From NCBI GenBank assembly GCA_021166725.1, contig JAJPES010000008.1, forward strand, positions 1 through 64,000: 64,000 bases of DNA. The letters are read 5' to 3'. The stretch is from Burkholderiaceae bacterium (GTDB taxonomy: Bacteria > Pseudomonadota > Gammaproteobacteria > Burkholderiales > Burkholderiaceae_E). A program made the translations under genes and the position numbers. Under the pieces are notes generated by a model that was not told the origin of the DNA, did not search any database, and saw nothing but the letters and a program-made list of their open reading frames with translations. Of this stretch, positions 12,951 to 22,118 are shown one piece after another. The stretch's first letter is position 1. The number at the start of each line of letters is the position of its first letter.

Positions 12951-13352
12951 CTAGGCCGACACGGCCGGCGCTTCCGCCGGCTCGGCTGTCGTCGCCGACG
13001 CGCCCGTCGCGGCCTCGACGTCGGCTCGCGTTTCGCCGAGTGCCGACGCGATGCGACCGATGAACAGTTCGGTGTAGTTCTGCCGGTGGCCCTGCGTCTT
13101 GCGATAGTGCTTGCGCCGGCGCATCTTGAAGATGCGGATCTTCTCACCCCGGCCATGGGACACCACCGTTGCCGAGACGGTCGCACCCGATACCAGCGGC
13201 GCGCCGACCGACAACTGGTCGCCTGCGCCGACCGCCAGCACCTGGTCGATCGTGATCTCCGCTCCGATGTCCGCCGGTATCTGTTCTACCCTGATCTTGT
13301 CGCCGGCAGCGACGCGATACTGCTTGCCGCCGGTTTTTATGACCGCGTACAT
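12951..13352 (-). CDS. rplU: 50S ribosomal protein L21 with C-terminal extension
   Basis: A 133-residue protein. The start [26 protein letters not shown] at 13352 is preceded by AAGGAA on the minus strand; the 19 extra codons in the ORF track cover the promoter. The 23S-binding core ends near [26 protein letters not shown] (about residue 102). A further 30 residues, [31 protein letters not shown], are rich in Ala, Glu and Thr; standard gammaproteobacterial L21 stops at about 103. It heads the rplU-rpmA-obgE-proB operon. Confidence 0.96.
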   Translation of the reverse strand: MYAVIKTGGKQYRVAAGDKIRVEQIPADIGAEITIDQVLAVGAGDQLSVGAPLVSGATVSATVVSHGRGEKIRIFKMRRRKHYRKTQGHRQNYTELFIGRIASALGETRADVEAATGASATTAEPAEAPAVSA

Positions 13353-13380
13353 GGAATATTCCTTTCTAGGGGAACCGGGA

Positions 13381-13409
13381 ATTATGACCGATTCGGCGCG
13401 GCCGGTCAA
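13381..13409 (-). promoter_or_regulatory. Sigma70-type promoter for rplU-rpmA-obgE
   Basis: On the minus strand TTGACC (13409-13404), 17 nt and CATAAT (13386-13381) form a near-consensus promoter. The start of transcription would be about 20-25 nt before the rplU ATG, leaving room for the AAGGAA ribosome site. Confidence 0.75.
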
Positions 13410-13426
13410 AGAGTCGAGCCGCCGAC

Positions 13427-13432
13427 TATAAT
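13427..13432 (+). promoter_or_regulatory. -10 hexamer for ispB
   Basis: A perfect TATAAT lies 21 nt upstream of the ispB ATG. The -35 position at 17-nt spacing (13404-13409, GGTCAA) is poor and coincides with the -35 of the divergent rplU promoter. The two promoters therefore share the same DNA face and might compete. Confidence 0.55.
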
Positions 13433-13453
13433 CGTCGCAACCCCTCCGCGCCG

Positions 13454-14437
13454 ATGAAGCCGCTCGAACTCTTCCCCATCCTCGCGTCGGACCTCGCCGA
13501 AACCGACCGCGTGATCCGCGAGCGGCTGGGTTCCGAGGTGCCGCTGATCCGCAACGTAGGCGACTACATCGTCGGCGCCGGCGGCAAGCGCATGCGTCCG
13601 CTGCTCGTACTGCTCGTCGCGCGAGCGCTCGGACAGGACAGCGGGGAGCGTGCGTTCCTGCTCGCCGCAGTAGTCGAATTCATCCACACGGCCACGCTGC
13701 TGCACGACGACGTCGTCGACGAGTCGGACCTGCGGCGCGGCAGGCAGACGGCCAATGCGGTGTTCGGCAACGCGGCGTCGGTGCTCGTCGGCGACTTCCT
13801 CTATTCGCGCGCTTTCCAGATGATGGTCGACGTCGACGACATGCGCGTGATGAAGCTGCTCGCCGACGCCACCAACACGATCGCCGAAGGCGAGGTGCTG
13901 CAGCTGTTGAACTGCAACGACCCCGACACCGACGAGACGCGCTACATGCAGGTGATCCGCTACAAGACGGCGCGCCTGTTCGAAGCGGCATCGCAGCTCG
14001 GCGCAATGCTGTGCAAGGCGCCGTCCGGCGCCGAGGCCGCCGCCGCCGAGTATGGCCGGCGCCTGGGCACCGCATTCCAGCTGATCGACGACGTGCTCGA
14101 CTACTCGGGCATCACCGGCGACATCGGCAAGCAGGTCGGCACCGACCTGCGCGAAGGCAAGCCGACGCTGCCGCTGATCCACGTGATGGAGCAGGGAACA
14201 CCTGCCGAGCGCGCACTCGTTCGCGAAGCGATCGAGCAGGGCTCCACCGGTCAGTTCGAGCCGATCCTCGAAGCGATCCGGCGCACCGGCGCACTCGAGT
14301 ACACGCGCCAGCGCGCCCGCGAGGAAGCGCAGGCCGCACGCGACGCGGTGGGCGCAATGCTGCCGCCGTCGGCCGCTTCCGTGTACCGCGACGCACTGCT
14401 ATACTTGACGGCTTACTCGATCGAGCGCGACCACTGA
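13454..14437 (+). CDS. ispB: All-trans polyprenyl diphosphate synthase (octaprenyl type)
   Basis: A 327-residue enzyme that elongates farnesyl diphosphate with isopentenyl diphosphate to make the ubiquinone side chain. The first Asp-rich motif is at residues 85-89 in [11 protein letters not shown], the second in [12 protein letters not shown], and [12 protein letters not shown] marks the substrate-binding start; all are intact. Length and its place opposite rplU-rpmA match IspB of betaproteobacteria. Chain length cannot be read with certainty from sequence. Confidence 0.93.
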   Translation: MKPLELFPILASDLAETDRVIRERLGSEVPLIRNVGDYIVGAGGKRMRPLLVLLVARALGQDSGERAFLLAAVVEFIHTATLLHDDVVDESDLRRGRQTANAVFGNAASVLVGDFLYSRAFQMMVDVDDMRVMKLLADATNTIAEGEVLQLLNCNDPDTDETRYMQVIRYKTARLFEAASQLGAMLCKAPSGAEAAAAEYGRRLGTAFQLIDDVLDYSGITGDIGKQVGTDLREGKPTLPLIHVMEQGTPAERALVREAIEQGSTGQFEPILEAIRRTGALEYTRQRAREEAQAARDAVGAMLPPSAASVYRDALLYLTAYSIERDH

Positions 14438-14453
14438 ATTAGGTGGTGCGGAG

Positions 14454-14481
14454 AGCGGCCGAATCCCGACCTCGGGCCGCT
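14454..14481 (+). terminator. Possible ispB terminator hairpin
   Basis: AGCGGCC (14454-14460) can pair with GGCCGCT (14475-14481), starting 17 nt after the ispB stop codon. An alternative inner pairing (cccga/tcggg) competes. Only a weak pyrimidine run follows, so termination is uncertain. Confidence 0.35.
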
Positions 14482-14554
14482 TCTTCGGCGCGAGGCGGGT
14501 GCGAAGCGCCGCTTCCTCCAGGCTCTCGCCTGGCCCTTCACGGGAAGCGCATCG

Positions 14555-14631
14555 CGGGGTGTAGCTTAGCCTGGTAGAGCGCTACGTTCGGGACGTAGAG
14601 GCCGGAGGTTCGAATCCTCTCACCCCGACCA
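14555..14631 (+). tRNA. tRNA-Pro, anticodon CGG
   Basis: A 77-nt cloverleaf. The acceptor arm CGGGGTG pairs with CACCCCG, the D-arm is AGCTTAGCCTGGTAGAGC, and the anticodon stem CTACG/CGTAG encloses TTCGGGA with anticodon CGG (reads CCG). The T-arm is CCGGAGGTTCGAATCCTCT. The 3' end ACCA is encoded. CCG is a major proline codon in this GC-rich DNA. Confidence 0.95.
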
Positions 14632-14646
14632 GCCGCCTGTTTCCCG

Positions 14647-16014
14647 TCACTCCTCCGGCTCGAAATCCCACAACTGGTGTGCATCGAGCAACAGCCTCGC
14701 TCGGCTCTCGAGCGCGTCCACCTGCACGCCTTGCGCGCGTAGCGCCGCATCGAGCGCCAGGCGCCGGGCGCGCAGCACCTCGGCCAGATCGGCCTCTCCC
14801 AGTTCCCGCGCTCGAGCGACCCGTTCGGCCGCGTTCGCCTGCAGTTGCGCGCTGCGCTGCGCGGCCTGCCAGCGCGCGACACCCGAGCGGGCGGCCGACA
14901 GCAGCGACGCGACGTCGGCGTCGACCTGGCGGCGCTGGGCTTCGGCGCGTTGCCCTGACGCGGCGGCACGCGCGACGCTCGCGTCGGCCTGTGCGCGGCG
15001 CGCCTCGCCGCCGAACGGTATCGACACGTAGACACCGAGGATGCGCTCGCCGCCTCCCCGCTCGCTGCCATATTGCACGCCCATCGTCGGGTCGGGCCGG
15101 CGATCGGCGATCGCGCGCTGCGCCTCGGTGCGCGCGCTCGCCGCCGCTGCCTGCGCGCCGCGCAGCGCGTGGTTCTCCTCGATCGCACGTTGCGCAAGCG
15201 CAGCGAGATCTTCCGCCGGCTCGGGCGGCGCGGGGAGCGCCTGCGGCGGCACGGCATCGGCGAGTATCGGGAACTCGCGAGCGAGCATGACCGCTGCGCG
15301 CTCGGCGAGGTCGGCGGCGACGCGTCGCGCCGCCTCGGCCTGCTCGGCGTCGGCCGACGCCTGCATCTCGTCGAGTTGCGACGCATCGCCCAGTTCGCGC
15401 CGGCGCGCAACGCCGGCGGCTTCGCGGGCGGCCAGTTCGGCCTGGTGGGCGAGCAGGTGCGCGCTTTCCCGCTCGCGCAACATCGCGTACCACAACCCGA
15501 GCAGCCGACGCGATGCCTCGTGCCGCGCATCGCCGAGCGCGATCTCGGCTTCGGTGATGCGCTCGGTACCGAGCCGGCGATCGAGTTCCGCCTTGCCCGG
15601 CAGCCGCACGCCGCGCTCGAGCGACAGGCTCCACTCGTTGAATCGATCGTTGGCGCCGACCTCGTGCACGCGACGGCGCTGGTAATCGGCGCGCGTTGAC
15701 CACTCGTGGGGGCCCACGACGAGCCGGCGCCGATCGGCGAGTGCGGCTTCGAGCATCGCCGCGGCGGCGTGCACGTCGGGCGCATCGGCAATCGCGGCGC
15801 GCACGCGTTCGGCGGGCGGCAGCTCGGGCGGATACGAATCGTCCCGGGGAGCGAGCGCAGCCGCCCGCGTGACCTGTGCGAACTGCACTCGCGGCGCCTT
15901 CGGTGCGGCCTGCTCCGCTTGCTCGATCGGCCCCACCTGTGCCGTCGCGAGAACCGCGGCCGCGGGACCGAGCGACGCGAGCGCAAGCAACGCCGCCGGC
16001 AGGCGCCGCTTCAC
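14647..16014 (-). CDS. TolC-family outer-membrane channel of a metal efflux system (CzcC/CusC-like)
   Basis: A 455-residue exported protein with a hydrophobic N-terminal signal (RRLPAALLALASLGPAAAVLA). Two long, Ala/Arg/Glu-rich alpha-helical repeats, with about 200 residues each, form the outer-membrane efflux protein fold. Segments such as PTMGVQYGSERGGGERILGVYVSIPFG mark the second beta-hairpin typical of CzcC-like channels. It starts with GTG overlapping the stop of the DUF3240 gene (GTGA, 16011-16014). Together with the adaptor and RND pump upstream it would span both membranes for metal extrusion. Confidence 0.85.
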   Translation of the reverse strand: MKRRLPAALLALASLGPAAAVLATAQVGPIEQAEQAAPKAPRVQFAQVTRAAALAPRDDSYPPELPPAERVRAAIADAPDVHAAAAMLEAALADRRRLVVGPHEWSTRADYQRRRVHEVGANDRFNEWSLSLERGVRLPGKAELDRRLGTERITEAEIALGDARHEASRRLLGLWYAMLRERESAHLLAHQAELAAREAAGVARRRELGDASQLDEMQASADAEQAEAARRVAADLAERAAVMLAREFPILADAVPPQALPAPPEPAEDLAALAQRAIEENHALRGAQAAAASARTEAQRAIADRRPDPTMGVQYGSERGGGERILGVYVSIPFGGEARRAQADASVARAAASGQRAEAQRRQVDADVASLLSAARSGVARWQAAQRSAQLQANAAERVARARELGEADLAEVLRARRLALDAALRAQGVQVDALESRARLLLDAHQLWDFEPEE

Positions 16015-16385
16015 GATTCCTCCCCGTTCGCCGTACGCGCGGCCAGTGTTCCTGATTCGATCATCGGGCAGATCCAGTAGTAGACGTTCGCGTCACCCAA
16101 CGCCTCGTGCACGCGATCGAGCAGCGCCTGCGCCGCCTTCTCCTCCACGGCGAGCTCGAAGCGAACGCGTCGGCCGCGTCCCCGCACGCGCTCGCTCGCC
16201 GCCTCGAAGCGCAGGTCGGCGCCGTGGCCCGAGGCAGCGCTGGAGGTGAAGCCGCTGGCGAGTTCGGGCGACTCGAGCAGCAGATCGGCGATGCTCTCCT
16301 CGAGCGCCGCGGCAGCGATCAGCGTAAGCAGCACGACGGATGGCATCGACGTGCCGCTCGATCGATACGATCGTCGTTCGGTCAT
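16011..16385 (-). CDS. DUF3240 family protein of the metal efflux operon
   Basis: A 124-residue protein, beginning MTERRSYRSSGTSMPSVVLLTLIAAAALEESIADLLLESPELASGFTSS, embedded at the end of a longer spurious ORF. The second half (RVRGRGRRVRFELAVEEKAAQALLDRVHEALGDANVYYWICPMIESGTL) is the ferredoxin-like DUF3240 core, a small domain regularly encoded next to CzcA-type pumps in betaproteobacteria. Its start codon overlaps the pump's stop (ATGA, 16382-16385) and its own stop overlaps the channel's GTG. A regulatory or metal-sensing role has been supposed for this family, but its function is not established. Confidence 0.8.
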   Translation of the reverse strand: MTERRSYRSSGTSMPSVVLLTLIAAAALEESIADLLLESPELASGFTSSAASGHGADLRFEAASERVRGRGRRVRFELAVEEKAAQALLDRVHEALGDANVYYWICPMIESGTLAARTANGEES

Positions 16386-19300
16386 TCGACGGTCTCCAGC
16401 GCCGCATGATCGGTCGGGCGAGGCGCGCTCGCCGTAGCGAGCGCTTCGTCGTCGCGCCGCTTCCTGGCGCCCTGCTTCGCGCCTCCCTTCTCGCCTTTCT
16501 CCACGCCGAAGCGGCGGAACAGGATCGGAAAGAGCAGCAGCGTCAGCAGCGTGGACGTAGCCAGCCCCCCGATGACGACGATCGCCAGCGGCCGCTGGAT
16601 CTCCGAGCCGGGGCCGGTGGCGAACAGCAGCGGCACCAGGCCGAAGGCCGCGATCGACGCCGTCATCAGTACCGGGCGCAGCCGCCGGCGCGCGCCTTCG
16701 GTGACCACCTGCTCGATCGGCATCCGGTGCTCGAGCAACTGGTTGAAATGCGCGACCAGCACGACGCCGTTGAGCACGGCGATGCCGAGCAGCGCGATGA
16801 AGCCCACCGACGCCGGCACCGACAGGTATTCGCCCGCGGCGAGCAGCGCGAACACCCCGCCGACCATCGCGAAGGGCACGTTCGCCAGCACGAGCGCGGC
16901 CTGGCGCACCGAGTGGAAAGTGGAGAACAGCAGCAGGAAAATCAGCAGCAGGGCCACCGGCACGACGACGGCCAGTCGCGCCGCTGCACGCTGCTGGTTC
17001 TCGAACTGGCCGCTCCACTGGATGCGATAGCCCGCCGGCAGCGACACCTCCGCTGCGATGCGCGCGCGCGCTTCGTCGACGAAGCCGACGAGGTCGCGGC
17101 CGCGCACGTTGGTGCGGATCGTCGCGTAGCGTGCCGCGTTCTCGCGCTCGATCTTCACCGGCCCGTCCACGCGCTCGATGTGCGCGACCGCCGATAGCGG
17201 CACCGCCTTGCCGTCCGGCAACGCGATGCGCAGGTCGCCGAAACGCGCAGCACCCGCGCGCACGTCCTCGCCGGCGCGCAACTGGATCGGCACGCGCCAC
17301 CCCGCTTCCATCACGGCACCGGCGGGCTGGCCCTCGATCAGCGCGCGCAGGCTCGCCTGCAACTCGTCCACCGAGAGCCCGAGGCGCCCGGCGGCGAGAC
17401 GGTCGATGCGCACCTGAAGGTACTGCACCCCTTCGTTGCGCGCGGTGAAGACGTCCTCGGAACCGGGGATCGCGACCAGCAGCGACTCGATGCGCGACGC
17501 AAGCGAACCCAATTCGACGAGGTCGGGTCCGAACACCTTGATCGCCACATCGCCGCGCACGCCGGTGAGCATCTCCGAGATGCGCATCTCGATCGGCTGC
17601 GTGAACGACGCCTCGACGCCGGGGAAACCGTCGGTGACCTCGCGCAACTGGTCGACCAGCCAGGCCTTGTCGGGCACGCGCCACTCGGCGATCGGCTTCA
17701 GCACGAGGAAGCCGTCGGTCTCGTTCAGGCCCATCGGGTCGAGGCCGAGCTCGTCGGAGCCGGAACGCGCCACGATGCTGCGTACCTCGGGCACCCGATC
17801 GAGGATCGCGCGCTGCACCCGCGCGTCGACCGCGATCGTCTGCGCCAGGCTGATCGACGGCAGCTTCTCGAGCTGCATGATCACGTCGCCCTCGTCCATT
17901 GTCGGCATGAAGCTCTTGCCCAGCAGCGTGTACGCGCCGCCCGCGGCGACGAGCAGCGCGACCGCGACGGCGACGACGGTCTTCGCGTGCCGCAGGCACC
18001 AGCCGAGCACCGGCACGTACAACGCGTCGAGCTTGCGGGCGAGCCACGGCACGTGCGCGTCGCGCCGGCGCAGCAGCAGCGAGGCGAGTACCGGGATCAC
18101 GGTGAGCGCGAGCACGAGCGACGTGGACAGCGCGTAGACGATCGACAGCGCGACCGGGACGAAGAGCTTTCCTTCCAGCCCCTGCAGCGACAGCAGCGGC
18201 ACGAAGACGATGACGATGATCGCCACGCCCGAAACGACCGGCACAGCGACCTCGCGCACCGCGCGATAGACGACGTGCAGCATCGGCAGCCGCCGCTGCG
18301 CGCCGCCCTCGCCCAGGCGGCTCTCGATGTTCTCGACGACGACCACTGCGCCGTCGACCAGCAGGCCGATCGCGATCGCCAGTCCGCCCAGGCTCATCAG
18401 GTTGGCCGAAAGGCCCGTGTAGCGCATCAGCACGAAGGTGCCCAATGCGGCCAGCGGCAGCGTCAATGCGACGACCAGCGCCGCGCGCAGGTTGCCGAAG
18501 AAGGCGAGCAGCAGCGCGAGCACGAGCACGATCGCTTCGAGCAGCGCCTTCGACACCGTGCCCACCGCGCGATCGACGAGCGCCGAGCGGTCGTAGAAGG
18601 GCCGGATCGTCGTGCCTTCGGGCAGCGAGGGCGCGAGCGCCGCGAGGCGCTGCTGAACTCCGTCGATCACCTGCTGCGCATTGGCGCCGCGCAGGCCGAG
18701 CACGATGCCTTCGACCGCTTCAGCGCCGTCGCGCGTGACCGCGCCGTAGCGGGTGAGGCTGCCGATGCGCACATCCGCGACGTCGGACACGCGAACCGGC
18801 ACTTCGCCCGGCGTCGCGACGACGATCGCGCCGAGGTCGGCGACGCTGCCGATCGCCCCCTCGGTGCGCACGATCATCACTTCCTCGCCCTCGCCGATGC
18901 GTCCGGCGCCGTCGTTGCGGTTGTTGCGCTCGATCGCTGCGCGCAGGTCATCGAGACCCAGGCCGCGGGTCGCCAGCAGTTGCGGATTCGGAACCACCTC
19001 GTAGGTACGGACGAAACCGCCCAGGCTGTTGACGTCGGCGACGCCGCGCACGGTGCGCAGTTGCGGCCGCACGACGCGATCGAGCAGCGTGCGTTTCTGC
19101 TCCAGCGGCAGCGGCCCCTCGATGGTGAACATGAACAGGTCGCTGAGCGGCGTGGTGATCGGTGCCAGCCCGCCGCTCGCCTGCGACGGCAACAGTTCGC
19201 TCGCCGCGGCGAACCGTTCCGCCACCTGCTGGCGCGCCCAGTAGATGTCGGTTCCGTCGTCGAAATCGACGGTGATGTCGGTGATGCCGTATTTCGAGAC

Positions 19301-19552
19301 CGCGCGCAACAGGCGCTGGCGCGAGATGCCGAGCAGCTCCTGCTCGATCGGGATCGTGATCCGGCTCTCGACCTCCTCGGGCGTCATGCCGGGCGCCTTG
19401 ACGATGATCTTGACCTGCGTGGTCGAGACGTCGGGAAAGGCGTCGATCGGCAGTTCGCGCAATGCGACCACGCCCGCGCCGATCAGCAGCGCGGTCAGCA
19501 CGAGGACGAGCAGACGCTGCGTCAGCGAAAAATCGACGATGCGGGCGAGCAT
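16382..19552 (-). CDS. Heavy-metal RND efflux pump (CusA/CzcA family)
   Basis: A 1056-residue inner-membrane antiporter with the full RND architecture: TM1 at the N-terminus, a large periplasmic loop (about 35-330), six helices, a second loop and five C-terminal helices. SRITIPIEQELLGI and FDDGTDIYWARQQVAERF are HME-class signatures. In TM4 the sequence is LAIAIGLLVDGAVVVVENIESRL: Asp400 and Glu407 of the proton relay are present, but the DFG of the CzcA motif reads AIG (394-396). The metal is therefore uncertain, and a Zn/Co/Cd assignment by analogy to CzcA would be unsafe. Confidence 0.92.
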   Translation of the reverse strand: MLARIVDFSLTQRLLVLVLTALLIGAGVVALRELPIDAFPDVSTTQVKIIVKAPGMTPEEVESRITIPIEQELLGISRQRLLRAVSKYGITDITVDFDDGTDIYWARQQVAERFAAASELLPSQASGGLAPITTPLSDLFMFTIEGPLPLEQKRTLLDRVVRPQLRTVRGVADVNSLGGFVRTYEVVPNPQLLATRGLGLDDLRAAIERNNRNDGAGRIGEGEEVMIVRTEGAIGSVADLGAIVVATPGEVPVRVSDVADVRIGSLTRYGAVTRDGAEAVEGIVLGLRGANAQQVIDGVQQRLAALAPSLPEGTTIRPFYDRSALVDRAVGTVSKALLEAIVLVLALLLAFFGNLRAALVVALTLPLAALGTFVLMRYTGLSANLMSLGGLAIAIGLLVDGAVVVVENIESRLGEGGAQRRLPMLHVVYRAVREVAVPVVSGVAIIVIVFVPLLSLQGLEGKLFVPVALSIVYALSTSLVLALTVIPVLASLLLRRRDAHVPWLARKLDALYVPVLGWCLRHAKTVVAVAVALLVAAGGAYTLLGKSFMPTMDEGDVIMQLEKLPSISLAQTIAVDARVQRAILDRVPEVRSIVARSGSDELGLDPMGLNETDGFLVLKPIAEWRVPDKAWLVDQLREVTDGFPGVEASFTQPIEMRISEMLTGVRGDVAIKVFGPDLVELGSLASRIESLLVAIPGSEDVFTARNEGVQYLQVRIDRLAAGRLGLSVDELQASLRALIEGQPAGAVMEAGWRVPIQLRAGEDVRAGAARFGDLRIALPDGKAVPLSAVAHIERVDGPVKIERENAARYATIRTNVRGRDLVGFVDEARARIAAEVSLPAGYRIQWSGQFENQQRAAARLAVVVPVALLLIFLLLFSTFHSVRQAALVLANVPFAMVGGVFALLAAGEYLSVPASVGFIALLGIAVLNGVVLVAHFNQLLEHRMPIEQVVTEGARRRLRPVLMTASIAAFGLVPLLFATGPGSEIQRPLAIVVIGGLATSTLLTLLLFPILFRRFGVEKGEKGGAKQGARKRRDDEALATASAPRPTDHAALETVE

Positions 19553-19560
19553 GGGTGCCC

Positions 19561-20694
19561 TTACTTCGCTGCCGAGCCGGGCGCCGCCGCACCGAGCGCG
19601 GCCTTCAACTGGCTCGCGCCGCGGGCGACGACCGGCTCGCCGTCGCTCAGCGCCGCCTGGACGACGATGTCGCCTCCGAGCTCGCCCAGCGGAACGGCGG
19701 GCACCGCGACATAGTTTTCGCCGCGCAACACGAAGACCGCCGGCGCCGAACCGCCGGCGCCCAGGCGCACGAGCGCCGCCGCGGGCACCGCCCAGCGGCG
19801 TACGCCGGAGGTCGTGGATTCGCCGGCGTCGATCTCCGCCTCGACGTGCTGTCCCGGGCCCAGCGTCGTCGTTCCCGAGTCGAGCCGCGCACGCACAAGC
19901 ACGGTCTGCGCATCGCCGACCGCACGCCCCACCGCGATGACGCGACCCGCCGCTCCTGCCTGCGGAACGTGCACGGCCGCGCCAAGCGCCACGCGCGATG
20001 CCGCCGCGATCGGGACGTCGATCTGCAGTTCGAGGGGATCCAGGCGGGCGATACGGAACAGCGTCGTGGCTGCATCGATGCGCTGCCCCGGGTGCACGTC
20101 CTGCGTCAGCACGACGCCGGCGATCGGGGCAACGATCTCGAAGTTACCGGTCGACAGCGGGCGCACGCCCGACAGGGCGAGTAGGCTGCGCTTCTCGGCG
20201 AGCGCCGCCTGCGCCTGCCGATCGGCGGCGCGGCTCGCTTCGACGCGCGACTCGGCAACCAGCCCTTCGGCGAGCAGGCGTTCGTCGCGCGCCAGCGCAC
20301 GATGCGAACGCTCGCGCTCGGCGCCCGCCTGGGCGAGATCGCGCTGCAGCGCGAGCAGTTCGGCGCTGACCACGCGGGCCAGCGGCTGGCCTTCCTTCAC
20401 GGCATCGCCGACACCGACGCGCACTTCGGTGACGAGCCCGCCGATCGGCGTCGCGACGAAGCGCTGCTGCGCATTGGGCACCTGCACGTGCGCCGGGAGA
20501 TTCGAGATGCGATCCGAAGACGCGGCGCGCACCGGCACCGTCTCGATGCCGCCGGCGGCGAACTGGCGAGCCGGCAACGACGGCGAGTCGTCCGCAGCGA
20601 GCGCCTGCGAAGCGCAGATCGCGGTGGCGGAGATCGCCGCCGCGCGCAGAACCCGTCGGAGGGAACGAACAGGAAGAGAGCCGAAACGGATCAT
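19561..20694 (-). CDS. Periplasmic adaptor (membrane-fusion) protein of the metal RND system, CzcB/CusB-like
   Basis: A 377-residue protein with a Sec signal peptide ending near ASQALA/ADDSPS (residue 33). The barrel-sandwich hybrid is visible as two half motifs, FVATPIGGLVTEVRVGVGDAVKEGQPLARV and FEIVAPIAGVVLTQDVHPGQRIDAATTLFRIA. They flank an alpha-hairpin of about 70 residues rich in Ala, Glu and Arg. Beta-barrel and membrane-proximal domains follow. No His-rich N-terminal metal-binding tail of the CzcB type is seen. It is the first gene of the operon and ends 8 nt before the pump. Confidence 0.9.
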   Translation of the reverse strand: MIRFGSLPVRSLRRVLRAAAISATAICASQALAADDSPSLPARQFAAGGIETVPVRAASSDRISNLPAHVQVPNAQQRFVATPIGGLVTEVRVGVGDAVKEGQPLARVVSAELLALQRDLAQAGAERERSHRALARDERLLAEGLVAESRVEASRAADRQAQAALAEKRSLLALSGVRPLSTGNFEIVAPIAGVVLTQDVHPGQRIDAATTLFRIARLDPLELQIDVPIAAASRVALGAAVHVPQAGAAGRVIAVGRAVGDAQTVLVRARLDSGTTTLGPGQHVEAEIDAGESTTSGVRRWAVPAAALVRLGAGGSAPAVFVLRGENYVAVPAVPLGELGGDIVVQAALSDGEPVVARGASQLKAALGAAAPGSAAK

Positions 20695-20870
20695 CGAAGC
20701 GCCTGGTTCCTCGCGCCTGCGCGACGGTGCGCCAGCCGGCGCCGCTTCGTCCGCTGCACGAACGGGCGAATATTGTGGCAGAGCGCTGAATCGAAGCTGA
20801 ACACGCCGGGCGGCTCCGCTACGCAGCGGGCAGCTGCGCTACGATCGGTACGCAACCGACGGAGGAATCG

Positions 20871-22118
20871 ATGGACTTCGCCTACACCCCGAAAGTCGAG
20901 GAACTACGCCGGCGCGTGCGCGACTTTCTCGACGATCACATCGTCCCGCGCATCGGCCAGTGGCGCGACGAGGTCCACGCCGGCCACTATCCGGTCGCGT
21001 TCCTCGAAGACCTGAAGACGCTGGCGAAGTCCGAAGGCCTGTGGAACCTGTTCCTGCCGGCGCTGGCCGACGACGAACCGGGCACGCGACTGACCAACCT
21101 CGAATACGCGCCGCTCGCCGAGATCATGGGCCGCGTCTCGTGGGCCTCCGAGGTCTTCAACTGCAATGCGCCCGACACCGGCAACATGGAACTGCTGCAC
21201 ATGTTCGCCACGCCGCAGCAGCGCGAGCGCTGGCTGGTGCCGCTGCTGAACGGCGAGATCCGCTCCGCGTTCGCGATGACCGAGCCCGACGTCGCCTCGT
21301 CCGACGCGACGAACATCACCACGTCGATCCGTCGCGACGGCGACGACTACGTGATCGACGGGCGCAAGTGGTTCATCACGAACGCCGCACGTCCGAACTG
21401 CCGCATCCTGATCGTGATGGGCAAGACCGACCCGGAAGCGGAACGGCACCGTCAACAGACGATGGTGCTGGTGCCGATGGACACCCCGGGCGTCGAAGTC
21501 GTGCGCAACATCACCACCGTCAACCACTTCGCACCCGAAGGCCATTGCGAGATCGTCTTTCGCAACGTCCGCGTGCCGGTGTCGAACCGGCTCGGCGAAG
21601 AAGGCAGCGGTTTCGCGCTCGCGCAGGCGCGTCTCGGGCCAGGACGCATCCACCACTGCATGCGCTCGATCGGCGCGGCCGAACTCGCGCTCGAACTGAT
21701 GACGGAACGTGCGCAGGAACGCAAGACCTTCGGCAAGTACCTGTACCAGCACGGCAGCGTCGCCGAGGGAATCGCGCGCTCGCGCATCGAGATCGACCAG
21801 GCGCGGCTGCTCGTGCTGAAGGCGGCGTGGATGATCGACCGCGTCGGCGCGAAGGGCGCGCGCAAGGAAATCGCGATGATCAAGGCGCTCGTTCCGGCGA
21901 TGCACACGACGGTCGTCGACCGTGCCATGCAGGTCTTCGGCGCCATGGGCATCAGCCCCGACACGCCGCTGGCCGATTCGTGGACCTGGGGACGCGCGCT
22001 GCGCTTCGCCGACGGGCCCGACGAGGTCCACCTGCAGTCGATCGCGCGCATGGAAATCGGCGCGAGCAAGGCGACGCTCGGAGCGACGGCGGCTTACCTG
22101 ACGCCGCCGAAGCGCTGA
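20871..22118 (+). CDS. Acyl-CoA dehydrogenase family protein (ACAD10/11-like)
   Basis: A 415-residue FAD enzyme. The start ATG at 20871 has GGAGG 7 nt upstream. The N-terminal helical domain begins MDFAYTPKVEELRRRVRDFLDDHIVP. The middle beta domain has FAMTEPDVASSDATNITTSI and KWFITNAARPNCRILIVMGKT, and the C-terminal helical domain has RERKTFGKYLYQHGSV-like and VFGAMGISPDTPLADSWTWGRALRFADGPDEVHLQSIARMEI. The RFADGPDEVH end is characteristic of the ACAD10/11 branch, whose members act on branched or 4-hydroxy acyl-CoAs. The exact substrate is unknown. Confidence 0.88.
   Translation: MDFAYTPKVEELRRRVRDFLDDHIVPRIGQWRDEVHAGHYPVAFLEDLKTLAKSEGLWNLFLPALADDEPGTRLTNLEYAPLAEIMGRVSWASEVFNCNAPDTGNMELLHMFATPQQRERWLVPLLNGEIRSAFAMTEPDVASSDATNITTSIRRDGDDYVIDGRKWFITNAARPNCRILIVMGKTDPEAERHRQQTMVLVPMDTPGVEVVRNITTVNHFAPEGHCEIVFRNVRVPVSNRLGEEGSGFALAQARLGPGRIHHCMRSIGAAELALELMTERAQERKTFGKYLYQHGSVAEGIARSRIEIDQARLLVLKAAWMIDRVGAKGARKEIAMIKALVPAMHTTVVDRAMQVFGAMGISPDTPLADSWTWGRALRFADGPDEVHLQSIARMEIGASKATLGATAAYLTPPKR

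Noticed and set aside
14555-14631. tRNA as an attachment site of a genomic island
   Set aside because: No second copy of the tRNA 3' end, no integrase and no composition change were found within the window.
16011-18047. A 678-codon minus frame inside the RND pump
   Set aside because: All but the last 124 codons are an Arg/Ala-rich out-of-frame shadow of the pump; the end is the DUF3240 gene.
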